Positions 24,103 through 31,629 of a stretch of DNA of 64,000 nucleotides are shown here, in pieces. A program made the translations under genes and the position numbers. The DNA is from Yes71-27 sp040758635 (GTDB taxonomy: Bacteria > Bacillota > Desulfotomaculia > Desulfotomaculales > Ammonificaceae): assembly GCA_040758635.1 (NCBI GenBank), contig JBFLVI010000007.1:1-64000 (forward strand), given 5' to 3'. Each line of letters opens with the position of its first letter. Position 1 is the stretch's first letter. The notes beneath the pieces are model-generated. The model saw only the letters and a list, made by a program, of their open reading frames with translations. It was not told where the DNA came from and made no database searches.

Positions 24103-24118
24103 CGGTGTAGGTGACATA

Positions 24119-24547
24119 ATGCGTTTTCTGGGGCTTGATATCGGCGACCGGACAATAGGCCTGGCCTTGAGCGACCCTCTCGGCGTTACGGCGCAGGGTT
24201 TAGGAGTCCTGAAAAGGGGGAAATTAAGTGATGATGCGGTAAAGGTGGCGGCGCTTGCCGAGGAGCACGGGGCCGGAGAGATTGTGGTCGGATTGCCGCG
24301 GGCAATGGACGGAGGGATCGGGCCGCAGGCGCGGAAGGTGCTTGAATTTGCAGCGGTTCTTGAACAGCACGGCTTAAGGGTGAGGCTGTGGGACGAACGC
24401 TTTACCACAAGCGCCGCGGAACGCTACCTGATCCAGGCCGACGTCCGGCGCGAAAAACGCCGCCGGGTTGTTGACCAGGTGGCGGCCGTTCTCATCCTCC
24501 AAAGCTACCTGGATTACCGGCAAAAGTCGGACGAAGGCGGGACTTGA
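24119..24547 (+). CDS. ruvX: Putative pre-16S rRNA nuclease YqgF/RuvX
   Basis: 142 residues with an RNase H-like fold: MRFLGLDIGDRTIGLALSDP carries the first catalytic Asp, VVGLPRAMDG the second strand, and VRLWDERFTTSAAERYL the third motif. The family completes 16S rRNA 5' processing and was once called a Holliday-junction resolvase. ATG 24119 places the conserved start at residue 1. It ends 57 bp before the DUF1292 gene. Confidence 0.93.
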   Translation: MRFLGLDIGDRTIGLALSDPLGVTAQGLGVLKRGKLSDDAVKVAALAEEHGAGEIVVGLPRAMDGGIGPQARKVLEFAAVLEQHGLRVRLWDERFTTSAAERYLIQADVRREKRRRVVDQVAAVLILQSYLDYRQKSDEGGT

Positions 24548-24604
24548 CGCTGTCGGTTTCCAGGTATATAATGCCACTATCTTAAGAGGGGAAAGGATGG
24601 TACA

Positions 24605-24874
24605 ATGGCGGGAGAACCTGAAGTGATAACGCTGGTGGACGAAGAAGGCCAGGAACACGACTTCGAGATACTGGACGTGATCGAGGTCGATGGTCTGGAA
24701 TACGCGATCCTGCTGCCTGTGGGACAGGACGAAGAAGCTGCAGAAGCAATTATCCTGAAGTTCAGCCAGGACGAAGAGGGAAACGAGATTCTGGTCGACC
24801 CGGAAGACGAAGAATGGGAAAAGGTCGCAGATATTTGGGAAGAGAATCGGCTTTCGGAAGATAAGGACAACTGA
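24605..24874 (+). CDS. DUF1292 (YrzB-like) acidic protein
   Basis: 89 residues, strongly acidic, with VTLVDEEGQEHDFEILDVIEV and YAILLPVGQDEEAAEAIILKFSQDEEGNEILVDPEDEEWEKV, the DUF1292 pattern. The function is unknown in all Firmicutes; the gene commonly lies beside ruvX and ireB, as here. ATG 24605 follows AGGGGAAAGGATGG. The family's conserved order with cell-division and translation genes is the only clue to its role. Confidence 0.88.
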   Translation: MAGEPEVITLVDEEGQEHDFEILDVIEVDGLEYAILLPVGQDEEAAEAIILKFSQDEEGNEILVDPEDEEWEKVADIWEENRLSEDKDN

Positions 24875-24965
24875 ACGCTTTTTCCGCCCGTGGTTCCGGA
24901 AGACGCCTGCGGACCTGTCTGTCTGTCTGACAGCTTTGCAAGAACGGGGAAGACCGCACTTTTGG

Positions 24966-25047
24966 GAGGTCAGAGGTTGGAAGTGAAAGTTGTTCGTGGC
25001 GCAATTCGCGCCGGTGGTTTCTCCTAAGGAGTCTAACCTCTAACTTC
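24966..25047 (+). repeat. GAGGTnAGA-type inverted repeat, copy 1
   Basis: Left arm GAGGTCAGAGGTTGG (24966-24980) and right arm CTAACCTCTAACTTC (25033-25047) pair imperfectly around GGCGC-aattc-GCGCC (24998-25012). It resembles the repeats at 45618-45701 and 59519-59583. Confidence 0.55.
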
Positions 25048-25108
25048 CTGCCCCTTATCTTAAGCCGGGCGAAGCTTTCCCGGCGGCCTTCCAAGGAGGA
25101 TCGACGAC

Positions 25109-26545
25109 TTGCGCCGCACGTATTTTGGGGTGGCGGCATTCGTCCTTATCTTCGGCATTTGGTTTGCCCTGTGGGTAGCGGAAAAAGTCTGTGTCCGTCC
25201 AGACGAGATTGTCTCCGGCGTCACCGTGGGCGGGATGCCTTTCGGCGGGCTCACTGCTGCGAAAGCGGCGAGCAGGCTGAAGGAGTACGAGGCGGAGGTG
25301 CTTTCGCGCCCGGTGAAGCTGGAGTGTGCTGGCAGGAGCTGGCCCCTGCCGGTGGAAAGAATTGGCGCCAGGGTGGAGGCCGGAGTGCTGGGGCAGGCGC
25401 TGGCGGTTGGACACAAGGGCTGGCTTCTGGTGCGGTATCTGGAGCGGTGGCGGGCCGCCCGTGAGGGCATCGGTATCCCAATCCGGTGGAAGGTGGACCG
25501 GAAAAGACTTGAAACTATGGTGGCCGAGTTGACGCGCGAGTTGACCGTGTTGCCGCAAAACGCTGGTTTCAGAGTTCTTCCCGACGACAAAATTGTGGTG
25601 ATCCCCAGCCGCGAAGGGGGTTACGCGGATGCGACGGCTGCCGGGAAGCAGGTTCTGGCCATCCTGAACGAGGGTGGGGAACCGGTGGTACGGATACCGC
25701 TCAAACGCCTCCCCCCGGAATACACCACCGACGACATTCTCGCGATGGGCCTTGACTGCCTGCTTGCCGAGTTTTCCACCTCTTTCGACTCCAAAAAGAC
25801 GAACCGGGTTTACAACATCAGCGTCGCCGCCGGAGCGCTGAACGGCTTGCTGGTAAAACCCGGCGAGGTGGTTTCTTTCAACAAGATCGTCGGCCCGCGC
25901 AGCAGCGAGGCCGGTTACAAGACCGCGCCGATAATCCTGAACAACGAATTTGTCGATGCGCTCGGCGGCGGTGTCTGCCAGGTTTCCACGACGCTTTACA
26001 ACGCGGTGCTTTTGGCCGGGCTGGAAGTGGTAGAACGGCACAACCATTCGCTGCCGGTGGATTACGTCCCCCCGGGGCGCGACGCGACGGTGGTGTACGG
26101 GGGGCCCGATTTCCGGTTCCGGAACAATACCACCAAGTATCTCTACATCCGGACGCTTGTCCAGAATAACCGCCTGACAATCAAGATCTTCGGCAACAAG
26201 CGCTTCAAGCGCCGTGTGGAAGTCAAGAGCTGGATCACCGAAGTGCTCGAACCGGAGGTCGTCCGGTCCGAGGATCCGAACCTTGAGGCCGGGAAAACCG
26301 TGGTGAAGCAAAAGGGCATCCGCGGCTGCCGGGCCGCAGCCGAACGCCTGGTGTGGGATGGTGGAGAGTTGGTGCTGAAAGAGAAACTGCCGCCGAGCTT
26401 CTATCACCCGGTGGACGAGATCGTGGCTGTGGGAACAAAGGTCGTACCCACAATAGTGGCACCGGACGTGCCTCCCGGGGAACTGCCGGCGCAGAACGGC
26501 ACCCCGGACCAGTCGGCCGCAGGGGTCGTGTACAGGGAGCCTTAA
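25109..26545 (+). CDS. VanW-family protein with C-terminal G5 domain
   Basis: 478 residues. A membrane anchor (about 5-25) is followed by a peptidoglycan-binding-4-like region, then the VanW domain: VYNISVAAGALNGLLVKPGEVVSFNKIVGPRS, GGGVCQVSTTLYNAVLLAGLEVVERHNHS and DATVVYGGPDFRFRNNT. The end resembles a G5 domain (VKSWITEVLEPEVVRSEDPNLEAGKTVVKQKGIRG). VanW proteins are extracytoplasmic, wall-associated and of unclear activity; they are named from a vancomycin cluster but not resistance genes by themselves. TTG 25109 has AAGGAGGATCGACGAC upstream. Confidence 0.9.
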   Translation: MRRTYFGVAAFVLIFGIWFALWVAEKVCVRPDEIVSGVTVGGMPFGGLTAAKAASRLKEYEAEVLSRPVKLECAGRSWPLPVERIGARVEAGVLGQALAVGHKGWLLVRYLERWRAAREGIGIPIRWKVDRKRLETMVAELTRELTVLPQNAGFRVLPDDKIVVIPSREGGYADATAAGKQVLAILNEGGEPVVRIPLKRLPPEYTTDDILAMGLDCLLAEFSTSFDSKKTNRVYNISVAAGALNGLLVKPGEVVSFNKIVGPRSSEAGYKTAPIILNNEFVDALGGGVCQVSTTLYNAVLLAGLEVVERHNHSLPVDYVPPGRDATVVYGGPDFRFRNNTTKYLYIRTLVQNNRLTIKIFGNKRFKRRVEVKSWITEVLEPEVVRSEDPNLEAGKTVVKQKGIRGCRAAAERLVWDGGELVLKEKLPPSFYHPVDEIVAVGTKVVPTIVAPDVPPGELPAQNGTPDQSAAGVVYREP

Positions 26546-26639
26546 CACCGGCCTGAAAAAATCGTTACCATTCAGGCTTCCCGTCAGGCGCGGCGATAAG
26601 CGGCGCAATGCTTCGTCATGCTCGCCGTCCGGGTCCTCA

Positions 26640-26739
26640 CCCGGCACTCAGTTGCGTCTTAAGAAGATACTACTTTATGAGGAAATACATATTTGTCCGC
26701 TCCGTGAAACCACGCTTTCATAGCAATCTGAGTGCTGGG
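26640..26739 (+). repeat. GCACTCA-arm hairpin repeat, copy 1
   Basis: CCCGGCACTCAG (26640-26651) pairs with CTGAGTGCTGGG (26728-26739; one G-U). The 76-nt interior is unlike the interiors of the other copies. Confidence 0.7.
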
Positions 26740-26752
26740 CTCCGGCCCGGCC

Positions 26753-26851
26753 CCCAGCACTCAAACTTGCTCTGGCAGAAAACAGGCGGTTTTCGCAACA
26801 TTTAATCGTTTCTACGCAGTTGCTACTTTCCAAACCGAATTGAGTGCTGGG
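26753..26851 (+). repeat. GCACTCA-arm hairpin repeat, copy 2
   Basis: CCCAGCACTCA (26753-26763) pairs with TGAGTGCTGGG (26841-26851) over a 77-nt interior. Its left arm can also pair with the right arm of copy 1 (26729-26739) as a short perfect hairpin. Confidence 0.7.
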
Positions 26852-26877
26852 TTCCTCGCACTGCTTGTTTCTCGCCG

Positions 26878-26948
26878 CCCCGCACTCAACTCCATGTACA
26901 AAGGGTACCGGAACTACGCTGCTTTTACCGGCTGAGTTGAGTGCGGGG
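26878..26948 (+). repeat. GCACTCA-arm hairpin repeat, copy 3
   Basis: CCCCGCACTCAACTC (26878-26892) pairs perfectly with GAGTTGAGTGCGGGG (26934-26948) over 41 nt. The C-G pair at position 4 replaces the C-G/G-C pattern of other copies in both arms. Confidence 0.75.
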
Positions 26949-27007
26949 TAAATGGTGGGTGGCAGGCTGAATAGTTACAAAAAATCTTTCCGCGAGCATC
27001 AGATTCG

Positions 27008-28147
27008 ATGAAAAGGTCAGTTTTCGGTTGCTGGAAGAGGGTTAAAAAAGAGGCTTCTGGAAGCAGCCCGGGGGAAAAGCCGGACGGTCTTTTCCCGGAG
27101 TCCACGCAGGAGTCGCCGGTTCAGGGAGGCGCCTTGCGGGGGGTGCGGCGGCTTCTGATCCTGTTTGCTGCAGGCGTTCTGCTGCTTCTCGGGGCTTTGG
27201 CCGGCCTGTACCGGTGGGGCCTGGAAGCTCCGGGCGGCGGGAAAACCGTCGTTCTGACCGTCCCCAGAGGTGCGAGTACAGGGTGGGTGGCAGAGAAGCT
27301 TTATCAGGACGGGATTATCAGGAGCCCGCTCACGTTTCGTTTATACGCCCGGATGCACAACCTGGACAAAAGAATCGTACACGGGACCTTCCGGCTTACG
27401 TCCGACCTTTCCGTCCCGGAGGTGCTCAAGTTCCTGACGGGTTCGGGCCGGGTGGTGAAACGGTTTACCATTCCGGAAGGCCTGACGCTGCGTGAGATTG
27501 CCTCCCGGCTGGAGGAACAGGGCATCGTCAACCGGGAGGAGTTCCTGCGGGAGGCGGCCACGGGGCAGTTCGATTACGCCTTTCTGAAAGAGGTGCCGCC
27601 CGGTCCCAACCGCTTGGAGGGCTATCTTTTCCCGGATACCTACCGTGTTTTCGCGGGGGTTTCGGCGCGGGCAGTCATCGAGCTTATGCTCCGCCGCTTC
27701 GGTGAGGTGGCCGGGGAAATAAACCTCGCGGGCAAGGCCGCCGAACAGGGGCTGACGGTGCACGAGGCCGTCACCCTGGCCTCGCTCGTAGAGCGCGAGG
27801 CCAAGCGTGAAGAAGAGCGGGCCCTCATCGCCGGGGTGCTTCTGAACCGCCTGCGCTGCGGGATGCTGCTGCAGGTGGACGCCACGGTGCAGTATGCGCT
27901 GGGCGAACACCGGGAGCGCATCCTCTACCGGGACCTGGAAGTGGATTCGCCCTACAACACCTACCGGATCACCGGGCTGCCGCCAGGCCCGATCGCCGCC
28001 CCCGGCCGGGCTTCGCTGCTCGCCGTACTGCATCCCCGGGAAACCGATTACCTCTACTACGTGGCGAAACCGGACGGCAGCCACGCCTTTGCCCGCACGC
28101 TGGAGGAGCACAGCGCCAACAAGCGGCGCTACCAGGGCAATCCTTAG
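27008..28147 (+). CDS. mltG: Endolytic peptidoglycan transglycosylase MltG
   Basis: 379 residues: a cytoplasmic tail, a membrane helix (about 46-68), a LysM-like subdomain (VVLTVPRGASTGWVAEKLYQDGII) and the YceG/MltG catalytic domain with NRLEGYLFPDTYRV, the catalytic Glu in TLASLVEREA (near residue 261), QVDATVQYALG and SPYNTYRITGLPPGPIAAPG. It cuts nascent glycan strands at the membrane. No strong ribosome-binding site precedes ATG 27008; a later start (for example GTG near 27144) is possible but would leave a very short cytoplasmic tail. A penicillin-binding protein gene follows. Confidence 0.93.
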   Translation: MKRSVFGCWKRVKKEASGSSPGEKPDGLFPESTQESPVQGGALRGVRRLLILFAAGVLLLLGALAGLYRWGLEAPGGGKTVVLTVPRGASTGWVAEKLYQDGIIRSPLTFRLYARMHNLDKRIVHGTFRLTSDLSVPEVLKFLTGSGRVVKRFTIPEGLTLREIASRLEEQGIVNREEFLREAATGQFDYAFLKEVPPGPNRLEGYLFPDTYRVFAGVSARAVIELMLRRFGEVAGEINLAGKAAEQGLTVHEAVTLASLVEREAKREEERALIAGVLLNRLRCGMLLQVDATVQYALGEHRERILYRDLEVDSPYNTYRITGLPPGPIAAPGRASLLAVLHPRETDYLYYVAKPDGSHAFARTLEEHSANKRRYQGNP

Positions 28148-28201
28148 GTTGGCGGCCGGGTATAATCCCCCGCTTTACCGGTAAAGCTTTCCTCATAGAG
28201 T

Positions 28202-29899
28202 ATGACACCGAAGCAAGCCATGGACCGGAAAAAGCGGCGTTTGGGCTGGTTTTTTTGCGGCACCTGCCTTCTCTTTTGCGGGCTGGTGCTGAAATTAGTG
28301 TTGATCCAGTTGAAGGAAAGCCCGGTTTATTCCTACTGCGCCTTCAAACAGCAGGCGGAAGTAGTACCCCTGGAGGAACATCCGCGGGGGGGCATCGTTG
28401 ACCGGAACGGTGTTTCCCTGACGGGCGAGCACTGGGAAAAAGAGATAGTCCTGTTTCCTTCCCTGATTGCGGACAAGGAGGCGGTGGCCGCAGGTCTGGC
28501 CGCAGTCCTGGAGGTGCCTCCTAAAAAGTTGCAGGAGCAGATGAAAGGGAAACCCCGGTGCCTTCCGTACCGCCTGAATGAAAGACAGGCGGCGCTTGTG
28601 AGGCAGGCCTCCTGGCCCGGCGTTGCGGTTGTACCGGTCAAGCGGCGCTACGGCGCACGTCCCATGGCAGTTCACGTCACCGGTTACCTGGGCAAAATTG
28701 ACACGGTTGCCGAGTGGCGGCGTCTCGACCGGGGGGAGAAGCGGTATCATTTCGGCGACTCTGTCGGCAAGGCGGGGTGCGAATACTATTACGAGCGTTT
28801 GCTGAAAGGCACGGTTCCCTGTGCGGCGGCGGGGCTTTACCGCGACGCCCGCGGGATTCCCTTTCCGGGGCTGGGGATTCAGGTTCGGAAGCAGGCGGAC
28901 CCAACGCGGGCCGACCTGGTTCTCACGCTTGACGCTCGGGTACAGCGTGTCGTGGAGGAGGTAATGGACCGCCACATCCCGCAGGGGGCGGCGGTTGTCC
29001 TCGAGGCTTACAGCGGCGATATTCTGGCGGTGGCGAGCCGGCCGGCCTTCAACCCGGCGGCCGCCGGTGCAGGGACGGATAGGGCCGGGGAGGCCTTTTT
29101 CAACCGGGCGTTCGCACCTTACCCGCCGGGTTCGATCTTCAAGATCGTGGTGGCTGCTGCGGCCCTCAACGAGGGCGTGGTCCGGCCGGAGACGGGGTTC
29201 TTCTGCCGGGGCGCCGGTGATTCCCTCGTCCGGTGCTGGCACGCGGCGGGTCACGGAAAGACAACCTTTACCCAGGCCTTCGCCCAGTCCTGCAACCCGG
29301 TCTTTGCCCGGGTCGGGTTGGCCCTGCGGAAAAGCCGCCTGCTGGACTACTACCGCGCCTTCGGACTGGAAGAACGGTACGTGGTCGGGTACCCTTTGCC
29401 GCGCGACCGCCGGCAGGCTCTGACTTCGTACCTGAGGCCGCACAACCTGGTGAACCTGAGCATCGGACAGGGTCCCCTGCTGTTAACCCCGGTTCAGGTG
29501 GCGGCGGTGGTGAATACCATTTTAAGAGACGGGGTTTACGTGAGGCCGCGGCTGGTGAAGGGGTTCCGCCGGCAAAACCGGGTGGAAGAGCTTGCCCGGG
29601 ACACCGGGCGGCGGGTGGTCTCCGCCGAAACGGCCCGGCTGGTGCGCGGGATGATGGCTGAGGCGGCGGCTGCCGGAACTGCCCGCCGGGGCTACGTCGA
29701 AGGATGGGGCAGCGCCGGGAAAACCGGGTCGGCGGAAGCAGGTGCGGACAGGGTTTGCGCGTGGTTCGCCGGCTATGCACCGCTCGAGGAGCCCCGTTAC
29801 GTGGTTGTGGTCATGCTGGAAGACGGCAAAAGCGGCGCTCGCGATGCAGCGCCGGTTTTCAGGGAAATCGCGGCGCGGCTCCTCGGGGGCGACCGGTAA
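28202..29899 (+). CDS. Penicillin-binding transpeptidase (FtsI/SpoVD-like class B)
   Basis: 565 residues: a membrane helix (about 15-37), an N-terminal dimerisation domain (GGIVDRNGVSLTG ...), then the transpeptidase domain with active-site SIFK (PPGSIFKIV, Ser near 311), SCN (AQSCNPVFA) and KTGS (GSAGKTGSAEAG, near 506). It cross-links peptidoglycan. PASTA repeats are absent, so it is not a typical SpoVD or PBP2x; the specific role (division, elongation or sporulation) is open. ATG 28202 or 28220 could be the start; both have weak ribosome-binding sites. Confidence 0.92.
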   Translation: MTPKQAMDRKKRRLGWFFCGTCLLFCGLVLKLVLIQLKESPVYSYCAFKQQAEVVPLEEHPRGGIVDRNGVSLTGEHWEKEIVLFPSLIADKEAVAAGLAAVLEVPPKKLQEQMKGKPRCLPYRLNERQAALVRQASWPGVAVVPVKRRYGARPMAVHVTGYLGKIDTVAEWRRLDRGEKRYHFGDSVGKAGCEYYYERLLKGTVPCAAAGLYRDARGIPFPGLGIQVRKQADPTRADLVLTLDARVQRVVEEVMDRHIPQGAAVVLEAYSGDILAVASRPAFNPAAAGAGTDRAGEAFFNRAFAPYPPGSIFKIVVAAAALNEGVVRPETGFFCRGAGDSLVRCWHAAGHGKTTFTQAFAQSCNPVFARVGLALRKSRLLDYYRAFGLEERYVVGYPLPRDRRQALTSYLRPHNLVNLSIGQGPLLLTPVQVAAVVNTILRDGVYVRPRLVKGFRRQNRVEELARDTGRRVVSAETARLVRGMMAEAAAAGTARRGYVEGWGSAGKTGSAEAGADRVCAWFAGYAPLEEPRYVVVVMLEDGKSGARDAAPVFREIAARLLGGDR

Positions 29900-30091
29900 T
29901 CGAGACTGCCGTCCGTATCCGCGGGCGGCAAAACGCCGTCCAAGGCTGTAAACGTCAGGCCTGCCGGATAAGCGTCGGATAACCCGTGCCTGGAGCAGGG
30001 GGGCGTCCCGGCCGGGGCGGGGCGCGCAATCTTTCAGGATAAGCTTGCAGTGGTTGCCGCCCCCAGCGGCGGATAATTTTGAGAATAATAC

Positions 30092-30120
30092 TTTACCTCG
30101 GTGGGCGGAATGGTTAAAAT
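30092..30120 (+). promoter_or_regulatory. Promoter of the FmdB-trxA pair
   Basis: TTTACC (30092-30097) and TAAAAT (30115-30120) with 17 bp between them, 57 bp before the FmdB start. Confidence 0.6.
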
Positions 30121-30177
30121 AGAAGCATCAAGCGTGGGTCGGTCGGGAAAAGTCAGGTGTGGAAGCGAGGTGGTAGT

Positions 30178-30369
30178 TTGCCGCAGTACGAATTCGAGTG
30201 TTTGCACTGCGCCCACCGTTTCACCGTTTTAATAAGCTGGAGAGAAAAAGACAGTGTTCGCTGCCCGCAGTGCCAGTGCGGCGAATTAAAACAGATCTGG
30301 AGCGTTTTCAGTACTTCCGGCAAAGGTCTGGCCGGCAGCGGGTGCAGCCCGGTGGCGGAAACTACCTGA
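30178..30369 (+). CDS. FmdB-family zinc ribbon protein
   Basis: 63 residues beginning PQYEFECLHCAHRF, with CLHC near residue 8 and CPQC near residue 33 forming the zinc ribbon typical of FmdB/YhfH-like regulators. The family is linked by name to formamidase regulation but its role is not settled. TTG 30178 has GAGGTGG upstream. The second half is Ser/Gly-rich and probably disordered. trxA starts 62 bp downstream on the same strand. Confidence 0.8.
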   Translation: MPQYEFECLHCAHRFTVLISWREKDSVRCPQCQCGELKQIWSVFSTSGKGLAGSGCSPVAETT

Positions 30370-30431
30370 AAGATCTGACGCCAACGGGCCGGGAGCCTGG
30401 AAGTTTTGAAATGCTGCGGGGGTTAGAAATA

Positions 30432-30761
30432 ATGCATATTATTGAGGTCAACGAGCGCAATTTTGATGAAGAGGTATTAAAGAGCGCCGTGCCGGTAATG
30501 GTGGATTTTTGGGCGGCCTGGTGCGGTCCCTGCCGGAGTATGGCGCCGGTGGTGGAGCAGGTGGCCGCGGAGTTTGCGGGAAAGGTAAAAGTGGCAAAGC
30601 TGAACGTGGACGAAAACCAGGCCCTGACCCAGCGCTACGGTATCAAGGGGATCCCCACCCTTCTGTTTTTCCAGAACGGCAGAGTGGTCGGACAGGAGGT
30701 AGGGTACACCCCGAGGGACGCGGTGGTCCAGAAGCTCAAGCTCCTTCTCGGGGTTAGTTAG
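30432..30761 (+). CDS. trxA: Thioredoxin
   Basis: 109 residues with the redox site WCGPC at 30-34, cis-Pro in KGIPTLLFF and the usual VDFWAAWCGPCRSMAPV core. It reduces protein disulfides. ATG 30432 matches the standard N-terminus; longer in-frame starts run into the FmdB gene. A terminator-like structure follows at 30846-30903. Confidence 0.95.
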   Translation: MHIIEVNERNFDEEVLKSAVPVMVDFWAAWCGPCRSMAPVVEQVAAEFAGKVKVAKLNVDENQALTQRYGIKGIPTLLFFQNGRVVGQEVGYTPRDAVVQKLKLLLGVS

Positions 30762-30845
30762 TCCGGTGCGGAAAAGAGTACCCTTCGGGGTTGTGCGGTG
30801 AAGCGCCGGGGTGTACCCGCTTGGTTTGGCGGCGGCCGCACAATT

Positions 30846-30903
30846 CGCGGTGGTGGAAGCGCTTGATTACAGTTCACGAAACTGCTTGCACCGCGCTTTT
30901 TTG
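30846..30903 (+). terminator. Terminator-like structure after trxA
   Basis: CGCGGTG (30846-30852) pairs with CACCGCG (30889-30895), enclosing a CAGTT/AACTG hairpin, and CTTTTTTG follows directly. Confidence 0.55.
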
Positions 30904-30913
30904 AGGCGGCGGG

Positions 30914-30942
30914 TTGCGTTCTTCAGGATTCTGTGGTATGCT
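30914..30942 (+). promoter_or_regulatory. Promoter of the rimP-nusA-infB operon
   Basis: TTGCGT (30914-30919) and TATGCT (30937-30942), 17 bp apart. The same GTGGTATGCTGA sequence occurs at the left window edge (11-22), suggesting a favoured -10 context. Confidence 0.65.
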
Positions 30943-30979
30943 GATTCTGGCGACTTGTTCCGCGCGGGGTCTTGTTGGT

Positions 30980-31005
30980 AAAGAGTGGGTAGTCTCCCAC
31001 TCTTT
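30980..31005 (+). promoter_or_regulatory. Leader hairpin of the rimP operon
   Basis: AAAGAGTGGG (30980-30989) and CCCACTCTTT (30996-31005) form a perfect 10-bp stem with a 6-nt loop, followed by CGTCTTAATAAAGG. It lacks a long T-run, so it could be an attenuator under NusA influence or a processing/stability hairpin. Confidence 0.6.
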
Positions 31006-31144
31006 CGTCTTAATAAAGGCAGGGGATTGCCGGGTATTGAGACGGCGAAGCTCCGCAGGCAGGCAGGTTGGTTTGTTTGTTTTTTAAGCCCGGGGACTCC
31101 CCAGGCGAGTTCTTTGGCAGCGGTTTCAAAGGGGGGAAGCTTGG

Positions 31145-31609
31145 ATGCCGGCAAAGGAAAGGGTTGTTGACGCGGTGGCAGCGGTTGCGGCACCGCTTGC
31201 CGAATCGCTCGGGCTGGAGTTTGTTGACGTCGAGTACCGCAAAGAGGGAGGACGCTGGTTCCTGCGGGTTTTCATCGACAAGCCGGAGGGCGTACAGCTT
31301 GAGGACTGCGAAGCGCTGTCCGAACTTTTGGGGCGGGTGCTGGACGAAAAGGACCTCATCCCGCACGCCTATACCTTTGAGGTTTCTTCTCCGGGAGTGG
31401 AGCGGCCGCTGAAGAAACCCGCCGACTTCAAACGTTTTGCGGGCCGGGAGGTCAGGATCGTGACGGCTGCGCCGCTCAACGGGCGGCGGAAGTTCACCGG
31501 CAGCATCACCGGTGCCGGTGAAGACGCCGTGTGCCTTCTGGTGGACGGAGTCGAGGTGAGCATTCCCTACGCCGCGATTTCCAGAGCCAACCTGGTTTTT
31601 AACTGGTGA
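31145..31609 (+). CDS. rimP: Ribosome maturation factor RimP
   Basis: 154 residues. Typical blocks: LGLEFVDVEYRKEGGRWFLRVFIDKPEGVQLEDCEALSELLGRVLD and YTFEVSSPGVERPLKKPADFKRFAGREV. It helps 30S assembly. ATG 31145 has GGGGGGA upstream. It is the first gene of the nusA-infB operon, directly downstream of the promoter and leader hairpin. Confidence 0.95.
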   Translation: MPAKERVVDAVAAVAAPLAESLGLEFVDVEYRKEGGRWFLRVFIDKPEGVQLEDCEALSELLGRVLDEKDLIPHAYTFEVSSPGVERPLKKPADFKRFAGREVRIVTAAPLNGRRKFTGSITGAGEDAVCLLVDGVEVSIPYAAISRANLVFNW

Positions 31610-31629
31610 TTGAGGGAGGTGTAGCGTTT

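Larger units (their letters stand above)
26546..27007. other. Repeat-filled gene-free region
   Basis: It begins with a terminator-like hairpin after the VanW gene (GCCTGAA/TTCAGGC, about 26552-26576). Three GCACTCA-arm hairpins follow in a row (26640-26739, 26753-26851, 26878-26948). No protein gene is supported. Confidence 0.7.
30762..31144. other. Gene-free region between trxA and rimP
   Basis: It contains a terminator-like structure (30846-30903), the rimP operon promoter (30914-30942) and a perfect 10-bp leader hairpin (30980-31005). No gene was seen. Confidence 0.75.

Noticed and set aside
26630..26650. Similarity of TCCTCACCCGGC to the reverse complement of the CRISPR repeat
   Set aside because: Only about 12 bases match and no 37-bp repeat unit or terminal ATTGAAAC is present; it belongs to the GCACTCA-arm hairpin.
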